DNA of 64,000 nt from Sulfurimonas crateris (GCF_005217605.1 NZ_SZPX01000001.1:248001-312000), one strand, 5' to 3'. Positions 16,478 through 23,894 are shown, counted from the first letter of the stretch. The notes: generated from the letters alone by a model not told the origin. Numbers and translations: made by a program.

Positions 16478-17185
16478 AAGCATTAAACTTCTATAAATAT
16501 AAATTTTACATATTAGTTCGTCATTTTAAGTATATTATTGATCATTTTGAGACAAATGAAACAAAATGAAAAATATTGACAATTAATGAAACCCCCCCCC
16601 AACACACTAGAATTATGACAATTTTCTTTATGGTCTTTTGTTTCTAATTTTAATATCATTACCCCGTTCAAATTATTCAATGGGGTACCAAGTGTTTTTC
16701 ACTCCCAAAGTGAAGGAAGTCAGCTTTGGCTTCCCGTTGAGTAATTCAACCGGAACATTTGGTACCTGTTCCTCGCTCAAACATATTTTTAGTTCAAAAA
16801 AAAATTGATAGGCGTATTATCAAGCGTCTGGTAAAGTAGATACTCTGTTTGAGAGCTATCATAGTTAATGCAATCAAAGCAGTACCCAAGTATTGAAAAA
16901 AGAGTAGAAATTGATACAGTTGCGGCTGGTTCTCACAGGGAAACTAAAAGAGGAATCGACTACACGCAGATAGTGGCGCTGTGGATGATACTATGCTCTC
17001 ATCACCTTCTCATACTAGACCTAAACCAAAAACTCTAACATATTTGGCATGGAACAGACTGTACAGCACAACCGACAGTTGATAGTATGCTCTTGCCGAG
17101 CGTGAAAAAGGCGAAGAGGCGGAACGACCGACCGATCGAAACGATGGAATTATAGCATTTTGTATTATGTTTGCAAAATATATAA
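16478..17185. other. Non-coding, hairpin-rich left part of the element
   Basis: About 700 bases with no convincing gene. It contains a run of nine C at about 16592-16600, a cluster of hairpins (16662-16766), and one short frame of 56 codons (16868-17038) with no recognised product and no good ribosome site. Base composition drifts from very AT-rich on the left to GC-richer just before the truncated membrane-protein frame. Probably degraded element DNA. Confidence 0.5.
16662..16766 (+). other. Multi-hairpin region, possible structured RNA or DNA-processing site
   Basis: Several stems can be drawn. CCCCGTT/AATGGGG is at 16662-16685. The closing stem GGTACCAA/TTGGTACC (16684-16691 with 16759-16766) encloses CACT/AGTG, GGAAG/CTTCC (16715-16734) and GTTGA/TCAAC (16736-16750). 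Together they resemble a multi-arm junction. No known RNA family is recognised. Confidence 0.4.
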
Positions 17186-17863
17186 AATCGAGAGCTGAGC
17201 GCGCTTTTAGGAATTATAGGCGGGCTCCTTGGCGGCGGTGCGGCCGCCTTAGTTCCTGGAGTAGACGCTGCGGTAGGCGTTACGTTCAGTTATCAGGCGG
17301 CTAAAATACTTTTAATGACTCTACCAATCGTTGGTATTTTGATAGTCGGGATTTTGAGATTTACTATCATATTGATAAAAATCTTTGCTTTTCATTTTTT
17401 GAGTCTTTTTATCATGCCAATTATGTTTATGCAAAAAAACGTCGAGGCGATGGCTAAGTTTACGGTTAAGATACTAGCTACCATGCTTGAGATACCTATT
17501 TTTGTGCTGGCGGTCTGGTTGGCAATCACAGCAAACTCTTTAATTCATACTACAGGTATGGTTTTTGGGAAAACAGTCATGGGCGGGATGCTTGAGACTT
17601 CTTTGTCTCAGAATGCTACAGGTGGGAATATGCAAGTTGCAGGCGTTAACCTTACGAATTTGTTTACAGAGATGAAAATTTATTTCATAGACGGCTTTTT
17701 TGAAGTTGCGATCGCGGTATTTAGTATCGTGATTATTTACAAAATAATCATAAGCCTTCATACGGAGCTATTTCAGGCGATCGATCTTGCTTCAACAAGT
17801 GCTATTGATAATTCTATCGATAGCATGAGGACCGAAGCAGGCGGATGGGGTGCTAGGATCTAA
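17186..17863 (+). pseudogene. 5'-truncated conjugation-type polytopic membrane protein (DotA/TraY- or VirB6-like)
   Basis: The frame is open from just after a TAA at 17183, but the first ATG is at 17315. The sequence before that ATG is still protein-like (GIIGGLLGGGAAALVPGVD), so the true N-terminus has been lost. The remaining 225 codons hold about five hydrophobic helices and polar stretches (QNATGGNMQVAGVNLTNLF; DNSIDSMRTEAGGWGARI). This resembles the C-terminal part of type IV secretion channel proteins such as DotA/TraY or VirB6/TrbL; assignment is by general character. A good terminator overlaps its stop codon. Confidence 0.6.
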
Positions 17864-17886
17864 TCCTACACTCCATCATTTTTTTT
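17844..17886 (+). terminator. Rho-independent terminator at the end of the membrane-protein frame
   Basis: GATGGGGTG (17844-17852) pairs with CACTCCATC (17869-17877) with one G-T pair, with an inner AGGAT/ATCCT stem. T8 follows at 17879-17886. The stop codon TAA lies in the loop region. Confidence 0.85.
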
Positions 17887-17944
17887 CTTTGCCTCATAGG
17901 TGGCTTTCGCCTTCTCTTCTCTAATCTTACACGAAACACAGCGA

Positions 17945-18289
17945 CTAAACTGCCATTAGCTCACTCTTCTTAGCATTGTACTCATCTTGCGTAATTGCGC
18001 CCTTCTGCAAAAGACCAAACCAGTAATCAAGATCTTTTTTGCCGCCATCAGCCACGGTAATCCCGTTAGCCACAAACGCCTTATGCTCTTTTGCAACTCT
18101 CTCGTTGATCTCCATCTGCTCAAGCTCTTCCCTGACGTTCTTATAAATACTCAACCCATGCTTACGACGAAATTTTCTTATGCTTCTTTCCACAAGAATT
18201 ATCAAAAATAGTTTTAAAAAGAAAAAAGGTAGTGGCTCTGCTGCTGCTAATTTATCTTTTCTATGATATAATTCTTTTGCGATTAACAC
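17945..18289 (-). CDS. SHOCT-domain membrane-associated protein with damaged start region
   Basis: About 114 residues. Hydrophobic segment FFFLKLFLIILVE near residue 25, basic helix (RSIRKFRRKHG), then a C-terminal SHOCT domain, FGLLQKGAITQDEYNAKKSEL. SHOCT domains are short helical pairs found at the ends of many membrane and phage proteins, with no fixed function. The frame can begin only at GTG 18289 and has no ribosome site. The inverted copy of the same 5' region at 18358-18402 keeps a GGGAG site and ATG that are absent here. The gene may therefore have lost 19 bases including its start. Confidence 0.55.
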   Translation of the reverse strand: MLIAKELYHRKDKLAAAEPLPFFFLKLFLIILVERSIRKFRRKHGLSIYKNVREELEQMEINERVAKEHKAFVANGITVADGGKKDLDYWFGLLQKGAITQDEYNAKKSELMAV

Positions 18290-18402
18290 TTGTTAGAATT
18301 AATGGAGTGGCAAGGCTAAGAGATTAATTACCTCTTAGCCTTTTTTTTTGCCCTCCTAAATTCTAACAAGGGAGATTTTATGAATAAGCTGTTAATCGCA
18401 TT
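18277..18402. repeat. Long inverted repeat around a terminator
   Basis: Outer arms near 18280 (gcgattaaca) and 18393-18402 (tgttaatcgc), and middle arms cttgttagaatt (18289-18300) and aattctaacaag (18359-18370), are exact reverse complements. They enclose the perfect hairpin GGCTAAGAG/CTCTTAGCC. The right arm contains 19 extra bases (ribosome site, ATG and three codons) missing from the left arm. Confidence 0.8.
18314..18349 (+). terminator. Rho-independent terminator
   Basis: A perfect 9-bp stem GGCTAAGAG (18314-18322) / CTCTTAGCC (18332-18340) with loop attaattac is followed by nine T. It sits in the centre of the long inverted repeat, upstream of the short MNKLLIALL frame. Confidence 0.85.
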
Positions 18403-18439
18403 ACTGCTTATGTGCTTTTTTGCACCTATGTTAAATTAA
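18380..18439 (+). CDS. Possible 19-residue hydrophobic peptide
   Basis: ATG 18380 follows AAGGGAG with 6-base spacing and opens MNKLLIALLLMCFFAPMLN, a single membrane helix. Its 5' end is the inverted duplicate of the SHOCT gene start. It may be a small membrane peptide or just the surviving inverted fragment of a start region. It converges on the integrase gene. Confidence 0.3.
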   Translation: MNKLLIALLLMCFFAPMLN

Positions 18440-18453
18440 CATAGTCAAGGGGT

Positions 18454-19638
18454 TTATCCCCTTGTCTCCCAAATATCACTAATATCTTCAAAATAAATCT
18501 TCAAAGCTTCATTAATGCTATCCAAACTAACTTTAGCATATCTGCTAGTTATACTATACGATTGATGTCCTAATACTTTTGCGATAATGTCTTCTGTCAC
18601 TCCTTTATTTATAAGAGTATTGCCTAAAATATGTCTCGTGTCATGTATCCTCATTTTTTCAACACCGGCTCTTTTATATACTTTAATCCAGTGTGATCTA
18701 AATGTATCATCTGTTACATGTGGCGTCTTTACCCCCTCAAATAAAAAACCTCTTTTTTTTATGCCGTACTCTTTTAAAAAAGCGACTAAAGGAGCGGATA
18801 AAGGATACTCATGTCGCTTTCTATTTTTTGATTTTTCAGCAGTAATAATATATGTGTTTAGATTATCATTTAAATTTATTTCCGTCCACTCTAGGGTAAG
18901 AGCCTCGTTTAATCTTCTACCTACGAATAAAAAGAGCATAATGCCTCTATATCTTAAATCTTCATAGTTCCATATCTCATAAAATAATCTTTTTCGCTGC
19001 TCGTCCGATAGTTCAAAATTCATAATATTTTGAACTTTTGGTATGGCTACTTTGAGGGCTGCATTTTTCATTAATATATCTAACTCTTCAATCGCATAAT
19101 TAAAAACAGGTCTTAGTATCTGCTTTATGCTTTGAGCCGTTCTAGGAGCTAACCCTTGTCTTAGCATATCGTTTACAATCATTTGAATATCTGCTACTGT
19201 AATTTTATCGATATTGATATGTCCGATATTCTCTCTAATCCATTTGTCATATGTTTTTGCTGTACTGTAGATATTCTCTTTTGAGAGAGTTCTTGATTTT
19301 AGATCCATATAAACCTTAAATATATCGTTTAATGTTTTAAAATCTTTTTTCTTTATAACTCCCGTCTCAAGCAGCTCATCTTTTAGCAGATTGCGTTTTG
19401 CGACTGCATTTTTAACAGCGTGTAAGCCTGTGATATTGTAGAAGTTGATAGTTTTTTTTATTTGCTTATTTCTAAAGTAGAATTTGAGGACTATATCTAT
19501 ATTTTCATAGTCAATTTTTTTGAGGTCGTTTTTATTAATCTCTTTTGCTTTAAAGGTGCTATTTTTATCTTTTAAATATATACCTTTGGTATCAAGGTTA
19601 TCTAAATTGATTTTTATGAGTTGATCTTGGAGTGCCAT
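18454..19638 (-). CDS. Tyrosine-type site-specific integrase
   Basis: 394 residues. An N-terminal DNA-binding part of about 90 residues and a SAM-like core-binding domain (TVADIQMIVNDMLRQGLAPRTA) lead into the catalytic domain. The expected residues are visible: Arg in LFVGRRLNEALTLEW, HxxR in RIHDTRHILGN, and the nucleophile Tyr in HQSYSITSRYAKV near the C-terminus. The length and layout are those of tRNA-targeting phage and island integrases. It lies next to the toxin-antitoxin genes near the right end, and should catalyse recombination between the 127-bp repeats. Confidence 0.95.
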   Translation of the reverse strand: MALQDQLIKINLDNLDTKGIYLKDKNSTFKAKEINKNDLKKIDYENIDIVLKFYFRNKQIKKTINFYNITGLHAVKNAVAKRNLLKDELLETGVIKKKDFKTLNDIFKVYMDLKSRTLSKENIYSTAKTYDKWIRENIGHINIDKITVADIQMIVNDMLRQGLAPRTAQSIKQILRPVFNYAIEELDILMKNAALKVAIPKVQNIMNFELSDEQRKRLFYEIWNYEDLRYRGIMLFLFVGRRLNEALTLEWTEINLNDNLNTYIITAEKSKNRKRHEYPLSAPLVAFLKEYGIKKRGFLFEGVKTPHVTDDTFRSHWIKVYKRAGVEKMRIHDTRHILGNTLINKGVTEDIIAKVLGHQSYSITSRYAKVSLDSINEALKIYFEDISDIWETRG

Positions 19639-19641
19639 TAA

Positions 19642-19929
19642 TTATGATTTTATTAAAAAAGTTTCTTTGTATTTTAAAATGCCCAAAATAACTATTTTGT
19701 CTTCATAAATAAAATATGTGATTGTATAACCTTTAAATACTAGATCTCTTGCTTGCTCATTATCAAAATGAATAGATTTTCTATGCATATAAGGCATATC
19801 AATTATTTTAGATATTTGTTTATGTATTTCTCTTTTAAAGTCAATAGCACGCTGCAAACTATCCAATGCGATGTAATCCAACATATCATCAAGTTCTTTT
19901 TGAAATTCAGGATATTTTTCTATCTTCAA
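19642..19929 (-). CDS. ParE/RelE-family toxin
   Basis: 95 residues. The pattern matches the ParE/RelE fold: YPEFQKELDDMLDYIALDS in helices 1-2, REIHKQISKIIDMPYMHRKS, then the beta strands DLVFKGYTITYFIYEDKIVILGILKYKE. Its start directly follows the stop of the antitoxin gene, the usual antitoxin-first order. Targets of the family are DNA gyrase (ParE) or ribosome-bound mRNA (RelE); which applies is not evident. It probably stabilises the element. Confidence 0.85.
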   Translation of the reverse strand: MKIEKYPEFQKELDDMLDYIALDSLQRAIDFKREIHKQISKIIDMPYMHRKSIHFDNEQARDLVFKGYTITYFIYEDKIVILGILKYKETFLIKS

Positions 19930-20190
19930 CTAAACTGCTCTTTTTTGATGTCGCTCAATCAATCTTTTTTCAGTATCTACCCAAAACTCATCCGTAAGTT
20001 CTGTAAATGATTCAGGATTGCTTTTGTACTGCTCTAGTCTATTGGAGATAGATTTTCTATACTCATTAACTTCATTATCGGTATGATCTGTTATAATAAT
20101 TTCAATATTCTTATTTTGAAACATCTCTTTTATAGAGTTTAAAAAATTAATATTGAGTTCACTGGAATTTAAACTATATGAAGCTTGCAT
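19930..20190 (-). CDS. Antitoxin partner of the ParE/RelE toxin
   Basis: 86 acidic residues directly upstream of the toxin gene. The segment NEYRKSISNRLEQYKSNP and the tail ERHQKRAV are typical of small antitoxins, whose C-terminus wraps the toxin. The N-terminal part (SYSLNSSELNINFLNSIKEM) looks like a short beta-alpha DNA-binding segment. Assigned by position and size; no specific antitoxin family was recognised. AAGGATC lies upstream of the ATG. Confidence 0.75.
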   Translation of the reverse strand: MQASYSLNSSELNINFLNSIKEMFQNKNIEIIITDHTDNEVNEYRKSISNRLEQYKSNPESFTELTDEFWVDTEKRLIERHQKRAV

Positions 20191-20237
20191 ATTAGATCCT
20201 TTTTATGAATATGTAAAATTATAGCACAAAAAGACTA

Positions 20238-20259
20238 GGGTACGGTTTGGGTACGGTTT
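20238..20259 (+). repeat. Tandem 11-bp repeats, probable integrase arm sites
   Basis: GGGTACGGTTT occurs twice head to tail with no gap, between the antitoxin gene and the right attachment repeat. A second pair, TCTGTATA at 20332-20339 and 20342-20349, lies closer to the junction. Short direct repeats beside att sites usually bind the integrase N-terminus or an excisionase. Confidence 0.6.
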
Positions 20260-20363
20260 TAGATATAAAACAGTATATTACTATATAATTAAAAAAAGAA
20301 GAAAACCCCGTAAATAGCGAATATATATAACTCTGTATAATTCTGTATATATACTAATAATCC

Positions 20364-20490
20364 GACTTAGGATCTGGTGCCGTAAGGTGTGGAGATTCAA
20401 GTCCTCTCATCCGCACCACCCTTTAAAATAGGGCTTCACAAGACTTTTAACAGTCACTTTAAGAAAACTTCAAAAACAACTTTTTACTAC
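20364..20490 (+). repeat. Right attachment-site repeat (attR) with tRNA-Leu fragment
   Basis: 127-bp copy of 16351-16477. Its first 55 bases are a 3' tRNA-Leu fragment ending CCA, without a 5' half, so it is not a functional tRNA. A G-to-A change at 20395 breaks a T-stem pair. The downstream half continues into the sequence ahead of the GNAT gene, probably the original host context. Confidence 0.9.
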
Positions 20491-20583
20491 TTTTTAATAT
20501 AATTCAAACTATATTAGAGAATTGCACTTATTTTTAGAATTGGCGTCTTTAAATATTATAACAGAGTAAAAAAAGGAATCGAC

Positions 20584-21102
20584 TTGTCATACATATTCAA
20601 AATAGCTACTCTTGAAGATAAAGAAGAGCTGGAGGCGCTTATTAATAGCTGTTATAGAGGAGAGAGCTCTAGGGCTGGATGGACGACAGAGGCAGACATT
20701 TTGGATGGAGCTCGTGTTGATAGAGCAATGTTAGAGAATCTTTTAAAAAATCGAGATGTTTGCCTTCTAACTCTTTGTAAGGGTTATGAGATCGTTGCAT
20801 CCATTTGCTTAACTAAAGAAGAGGAGAAGGTCAAACTTGGTCTTATTGTTGTGAAGGCATCTATGCAGGGTATGGGAATTGGCAAAAAGATTATAGAGTA
20901 TGCGCAAGAGTATGCAAAGCGAGAGTGGAGTGTCATCTCTGCTGAAGTGGAGGTTATCTCTATTCGTAACGAGCTCAAAGAGTATTATAAAAGAAGAGGG
21001 TTTGTTGATACAAAAAAATATACAACTCTTCCAAACTCTTCCTTATGGACGAGCAAAGTAGGTGAGATAAAACTTCTGTTGATGCAAAAAGAGCTTTGTT
21101 AA
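20584..21102 (+). CDS. GNAT-family N-acetyltransferase
   Basis: 172 residues. The acetyl-CoA-binding motif A reads LGLIVVKASMQGMGIGKKIIEYA (Q/RxxGxG/A), with motif B in NELKEYYKRRGFVDTKKY. The start is TTG 20584, supported by AAAGGA 6 bases upstream and the lack of a nearby ATG. The acceptor substrate is unknown. It is the first host gene to the right of the element. Confidence 0.88.
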   Translation: MSYIFKIATLEDKEELEALINSCYRGESSRAGWTTEADILDGARVDRAMLENLLKNRDVCLLTLCKGYEIVASICLTKEEEKVKLGLIVVKASMQGMGIGKKIIEYAQEYAKREWSVISAEVEVISIRNELKEYYKRRGFVDTKKYTTLPNSSLWTSKVGEIKLLLMQKELC

Positions 21103-21171
21103 AAGAGAGCATTGAGAGAAGTTTTCCAAGTCTAGCAGCAATTTTTGATCACTGAGCTGTTTAGGCAAAAC

Positions 21172-21840
21172 TTATCTTTTGTTATTCACACTAACCTTTT
21201 TTGCCTCTTTGTAAAATTTATCAAGCCCTTTTTTTGCTTTTTTGTCTACATTGTATGAGATATGTTTTAGGTAGTTCAAAATATCGTCGTGAGCAACATC
21301 GGTTCTTTTAGAGGCTTCATTCAAAATATATCTTGGAATTTTCACTCTTCTTTTTAAAAAGTTCTTCTCAATTTTTTTATAGAGCGTCTTGTCTTTGTGA
21401 TAGCAAAGAAGTGCAAAAACGAAAGGGAGATTATGTTTTTGATTCCATGTTTTTGCAAGATCGGTATGAGGCTTCTCTTGCAGGTAGTATCTTAGAGCTT
21501 TGTCGCCAATAAGAACTTCGCCTTGGACGTTTAAAATTTTTGCGAGCACGTTTGATGTCTCGGACTCTTTGTCTGTCACATCCTCTTTACTGGGGATCAC
21601 CAAAACGCTAAGTACCTCGCCTCTTGCAATTATTCCGAGGTTTACGTGCTTTTGTCTTTTTGCCCGTATGCTTGAGATAAATGCCGCGTCAACCTTTTTT
21701 GAGATAAATTTTTTGTTCGTCTTGGCAGGAACATCTCTGTAGTAGTGCATGCTCATGCTCTGCTGGGAGCTCTTTGTAAAACGTTTCATAAAGACATGAA
21801 AAGGCAGAAGATTTAGATACTCAATTTTTCCAAAAATCAA
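21172..21840 (-). CDS. mqnA: Chorismate dehydratase, futalosine menaquinone pathway
   Basis: About 222 residues with the MqnA/MqnD periplasmic-binding-protein-like fold: FGKIEYLNLLPFHVF at the N-terminus, VDAAFISSIRAKRQ, and ARGEVLSVLVIPS. MqnA removes water from chorismate to give 3-enolpyruvoylbenzoate, the first step of the futalosine route used by Campylobacterota. The frame opens at TTG 21852, but GGAG lies 6 bases before TTG 21840, giving the start MIFGKIEYLN. A minus-strand TATAAT (about 21880-21875) is its likely -10, divergent from moaD. Confidence 0.85.
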   Translation of the reverse strand: MIFGKIEYLNLLPFHVFMKRFTKSSQQSMSMHYYRDVPAKTNKKFISKKVDAAFISSIRAKRQKHVNLGIIARGEVLSVLVIPSKEDVTDKESETSNVLAKILNVQGEVLIGDKALRYYLQEKPHTDLAKTWNQKHNLPFVFALLCYHKDKTLYKKIEKNFLKRRVKIPRYILNEASKRTDVAHDDILNYLKHISYNVDKKAKKGLDKFYKEAKKVSVNNKR

Positions 21841-21905
21841 AACTTGCTCCAAGATAGTATGGTCAAAATTATACAGCTATTAACTTATAAAAAAGATGAG
21901 TTAGA

Positions 21906-21911
21906 TATAAT
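21906..21911 (+). promoter_or_regulatory. -10 element of moaD-moaE-moeA
   Basis: TATAAT placing the transcript start near 21918, which is after or at the in-frame ATG candidates 21859 and 21919. It supports the later TTG start of moaD. Confidence 0.55.
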
Positions 21912-21945
21912 CACAGCAATGAAAAATAGTTTTGGGAGTAGTATT

Positions 21946-22167
21946 TTGGTACGAGTAGAATTTTTGGGCCCAATACAAAAAGAGCCTCTGGAGTTAGAGA
22001 TAACAAACCTAAACGAGTTGGCAAAGATACTGCAGAAGGATCATTCTATGAAAGAGTGGCTTGAGAATTCTGCAGTTGCCGTGAACGATACCCTTGTAAA
22101 CAGCAGGGATGTAGAGCTTAAAGATGGTGACAGAGTCGTTCTTCTTCCGCCTGTTTGCGGAGGATGA
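21946..22167 (+). CDS. moaD: Molybdopterin synthase small subunit
   Basis: 73 residues from TTG 21946, chosen because GGGAG is 7 bases upstream and the protein then begins VRVEFLGPI like other MoaD proteins. Longer frames from 21844 or 21919 lack a ribosome site and overlap the divergent mqnA region. A ubiquitin-like fold ends in the GG tail (LLPPVCGG) that carries the thiocarboxylate sulfur. It pairs with MoaE, whose gene starts 3 bases later. ThiS has a similar fold, but the context favours MoaD. Confidence 0.88.
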   Translation: MVRVEFLGPIQKEPLELEITNLNELAKILQKDHSMKEWLENSAVAVNDTLVNSRDVELKDGDRVVLLPPVCGG

Positions 22168-22170
22168 GGC

Positions 22171-22608
22171 ATGCTTTACCTTTATGATGGAGCTCTTGAT
22201 GTTCCTAAGATATTAAAAGAGTGGTATGAGCAGGAAGCAAATAGTAACTACGGCGCCTATATCCCTTTTGTCGGAACGGTTAGAAGCGAAGATAACATAG
22301 AAGGGCTTAGTTTTGACATCTATGAGCCGATACTAAACTCTTGGTTCGAGGCGTGGCAGAAGAGGGCTGAGGCTAAGGGTGCGGTTATAAAAATGGCGCA
22401 CTCAAGAGGTGACGTGATGCTTCACGAATCTTCATACATAGCGGCAGTTTTCTCTCCAAAAAGACGTGTGGCACTAGAGTTTATAGATGAGTTCGTAGAG
22501 GATTTCAAAGCATCTGCTCCCATCTGGAAATATGATCTAAAGGGCGGCAAAAGAGTCTATGCACTTGATCGTTCAACAGCAATTAAAGGGAGCGGAATTT
22601 TAAAATGA
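22171..22608 (+). CDS. moaE: Molybdopterin synthase large subunit
   Basis: 145 residues. Signatures YIPFVGTVRSED, HSRGDVMLHESSYIAAVFSPKRRVAL and APIWKYDLKGGKRVY match MoaE; the active-site lysine lies in the WKYD region. With MoaD it inserts two sulfurs into cyclic pyranopterin monophosphate. Its stop codon overlaps the moeA ATG (ATGA). Confidence 0.95.
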   Translation: MLYLYDGALDVPKILKEWYEQEANSNYGAYIPFVGTVRSEDNIEGLSFDIYEPILNSWFEAWQKRAEAKGAVIKMAHSRGDVMLHESSYIAAVFSPKRRVALEFIDEFVEDFKASAPIWKYDLKGGKRVYALDRSTAIKGSGILK

Positions 22609-23816
22609 GTTTACTATCGTATGAAACAAGCCAAAATATGCTCGATTTACTACATGTTAATTCTGGGCGAACCGAGAATGTGGCACTTAGCGCATCACTT
22701 GGAAGAGTTTTGGCGCAAGATATCGTTGCAGAGTATAACGACCCACAGTTTCCTACCGCTTCAATGGATGGCTATGCGGTTATTCATAGTGATCTAGAGA
22801 GTAAAGAGATCACTATCTTAGGAGATAATCCCGCAGGAAGTGATGAGAAGAGAACCATAAATAGCGGAGAGTGTATAAAGACATTTACAGGTTCAAAGAT
22901 GCCCCATGGAGCCGATACGCTCATCCAGATAGAGAATGTAAGCGTAAATAACGGCAAAATAACCGTAGACGAAACAGTCCCGCGAGGAAATGCGGTCCGT
23001 CCGGTGGGAGAGGGGTATAGAGCAGGAGACGTGCTTATCAAAAAAGGGACAAAGATCGGTTTTGCCGAGATAGGTGTGATGGCAGCACTCAACCGTGTAA
23101 TGGTAAAAGTCGCAATTAGACCGCGTGTTGCTGTCATCTCAACTGGAAGCGAGATCTTGGATCTTGGCGTAAACAGCACAAATCCTTCGCAGATAAGAAG
23201 TTCGAACAACTATACGCTGGCGGCTCTTTTTGAACAAGCAGGAGCTGATGTCGTTCAGCTTGGAACCATCGGTGATGAGAGAGATATGATAATGGAGACT
23301 TTCCAAAATGCTCTATTGAGTGCGGATATTCTTGTCAGTACAGGCGGTGTGAGCGTAGGGGATTACGACTTTGTAAAAGATATAGTACCTCGCATAGGTG
23401 CCGAAGTGGTATACAAAGGCGTGGCAATAAAGCCGGGCAAACATATAATGGTTGCGCAAAGGGAAGATAAGTTTATCTTAGCGCTCCCTGGCTTTGCATA
23501 CTCATCAACTGTCACTGCCATACTTTATGTTCTTCCTCTGATCTCAAAAATGCTCGGACGCAAAAGTGCGTATAAAACGGTAGCGGCAAAACTCGGCGAA
23601 AAATTTAGAAAAAGAAGCAGACTAACGGAGTTTACTGCATGTAATGTCGCCGTAGAAGATGGTGAGTATTTTGTAAACTTCAAAGATAAGAAGGTCGGAA
23701 GCTCGGCAATACTTACAAATATGCTAGACTCAAGTGCATTGATGATAACAGGCGAGGATGATGGAGATCTGGAGCAGGGTACGTATGTAAATGTCATCTT
23801 GTTAGATAATTTTTAA
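22605..23816 (+). CDS. moeA: Molybdopterin molybdenumtransferase
   Basis: 403 residues, all MoeA domains: NDPQFPTASMDGYAVI, FTGSKMPHGADTLIQIE, VAVISTGSEILDLG, the substrate site STGGVSVGDYDFVKD, then KPGKHIMVAQ and LPGFAYSSTVTAILYV. It inserts molybdate into adenylylated molybdopterin. Third gene of moaD-moaE-moeA, with an ATGA overlap. Molybdoenzymes such as periplasmic nitrate reductase would be the consumers in this kind of organism. Confidence 0.97.
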   Translation: MSLLSYETSQNMLDLLHVNSGRTENVALSASLGRVLAQDIVAEYNDPQFPTASMDGYAVIHSDLESKEITILGDNPAGSDEKRTINSGECIKTFTGSKMPHGADTLIQIENVSVNNGKITVDETVPRGNAVRPVGEGYRAGDVLIKKGTKIGFAEIGVMAALNRVMVKVAIRPRVAVISTGSEILDLGVNSTNPSQIRSSNNYTLAALFEQAGADVVQLGTIGDERDMIMETFQNALLSADILVSTGGVSVGDYDFVKDIVPRIGAEVVYKGVAIKPGKHIMVAQREDKFILALPGFAYSSTVTAILYVLPLISKMLGRKSAYKTVAAKLGEKFRKRSRLTEFTACNVAVEDGEYFVNFKDKKVGSSAILTNMLDSSALMITGEDDGDLEQGTYVNVILLDNF

Positions 23817-23829
23817 ATTTGCGGTGCTG

Positions 23830-23847
23830 ATTTTATTTTTATTTTAC
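23830..23847 (+). promoter_or_regulatory. ATTTTAY direct repeats before the DsrE-like gene
   Basis: ATTTTAT at 23830 and ATTTTAC at 23841 are 11 bases apart, the same pair and spacing as upstream of soxX (27307, 27318). Eleven-base spacing is typical of OmpR/PhoB-type regulator sites. The region is very AT-rich, so chance is possible. Confidence 0.35.
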
Positions 23848-23894
23848 ATTGATATGTTATTTTGTTTTGAGAAATTTTTTAAAATGAGGTTAAA

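Larger units (their letters stand above)
16351..20490. mobile_element. Decayed tRNA-Leu integrative element, about 4 kb
   Basis: Bounded by 127-bp direct repeats that begin inside the tRNA-Leu anticodon arm and recur 4013 bases away. Inside are a tyrosine recombinase, a toxin-antitoxin pair, a 5'-truncated conjugation-type membrane protein, a SHOCT protein, and about 700 bases of apparently non-coding, hairpin-rich DNA. The integrase is on the side of the right repeat. No relaxase, replication or complete transfer gene is visible, so it is a remnant or a satellite that would need help to move. Confidence 0.88.

Noticed and set aside
16591-16600. Run of nine C as a phase-variation tract
   Set aside because: Such tracts switch genes in Campylobacter, but no open reading frame extends across this one in either direction, so no gene would be switched.
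16868-17038. Short frame of 56 codons inside the element
   Set aside because: It has an ATG but no good ribosome site, no recognised domain, and sits in degraded DNA; noted only as a possible gene fragment.
21844-22167. Longer moaD start at 21844 or 21919
   Set aside because: Neither has a ribosome site and both lie at or before the predicted transcript start; TTG 21946 has GGGAG at correct spacing and gives a normal MoaD N-terminus.
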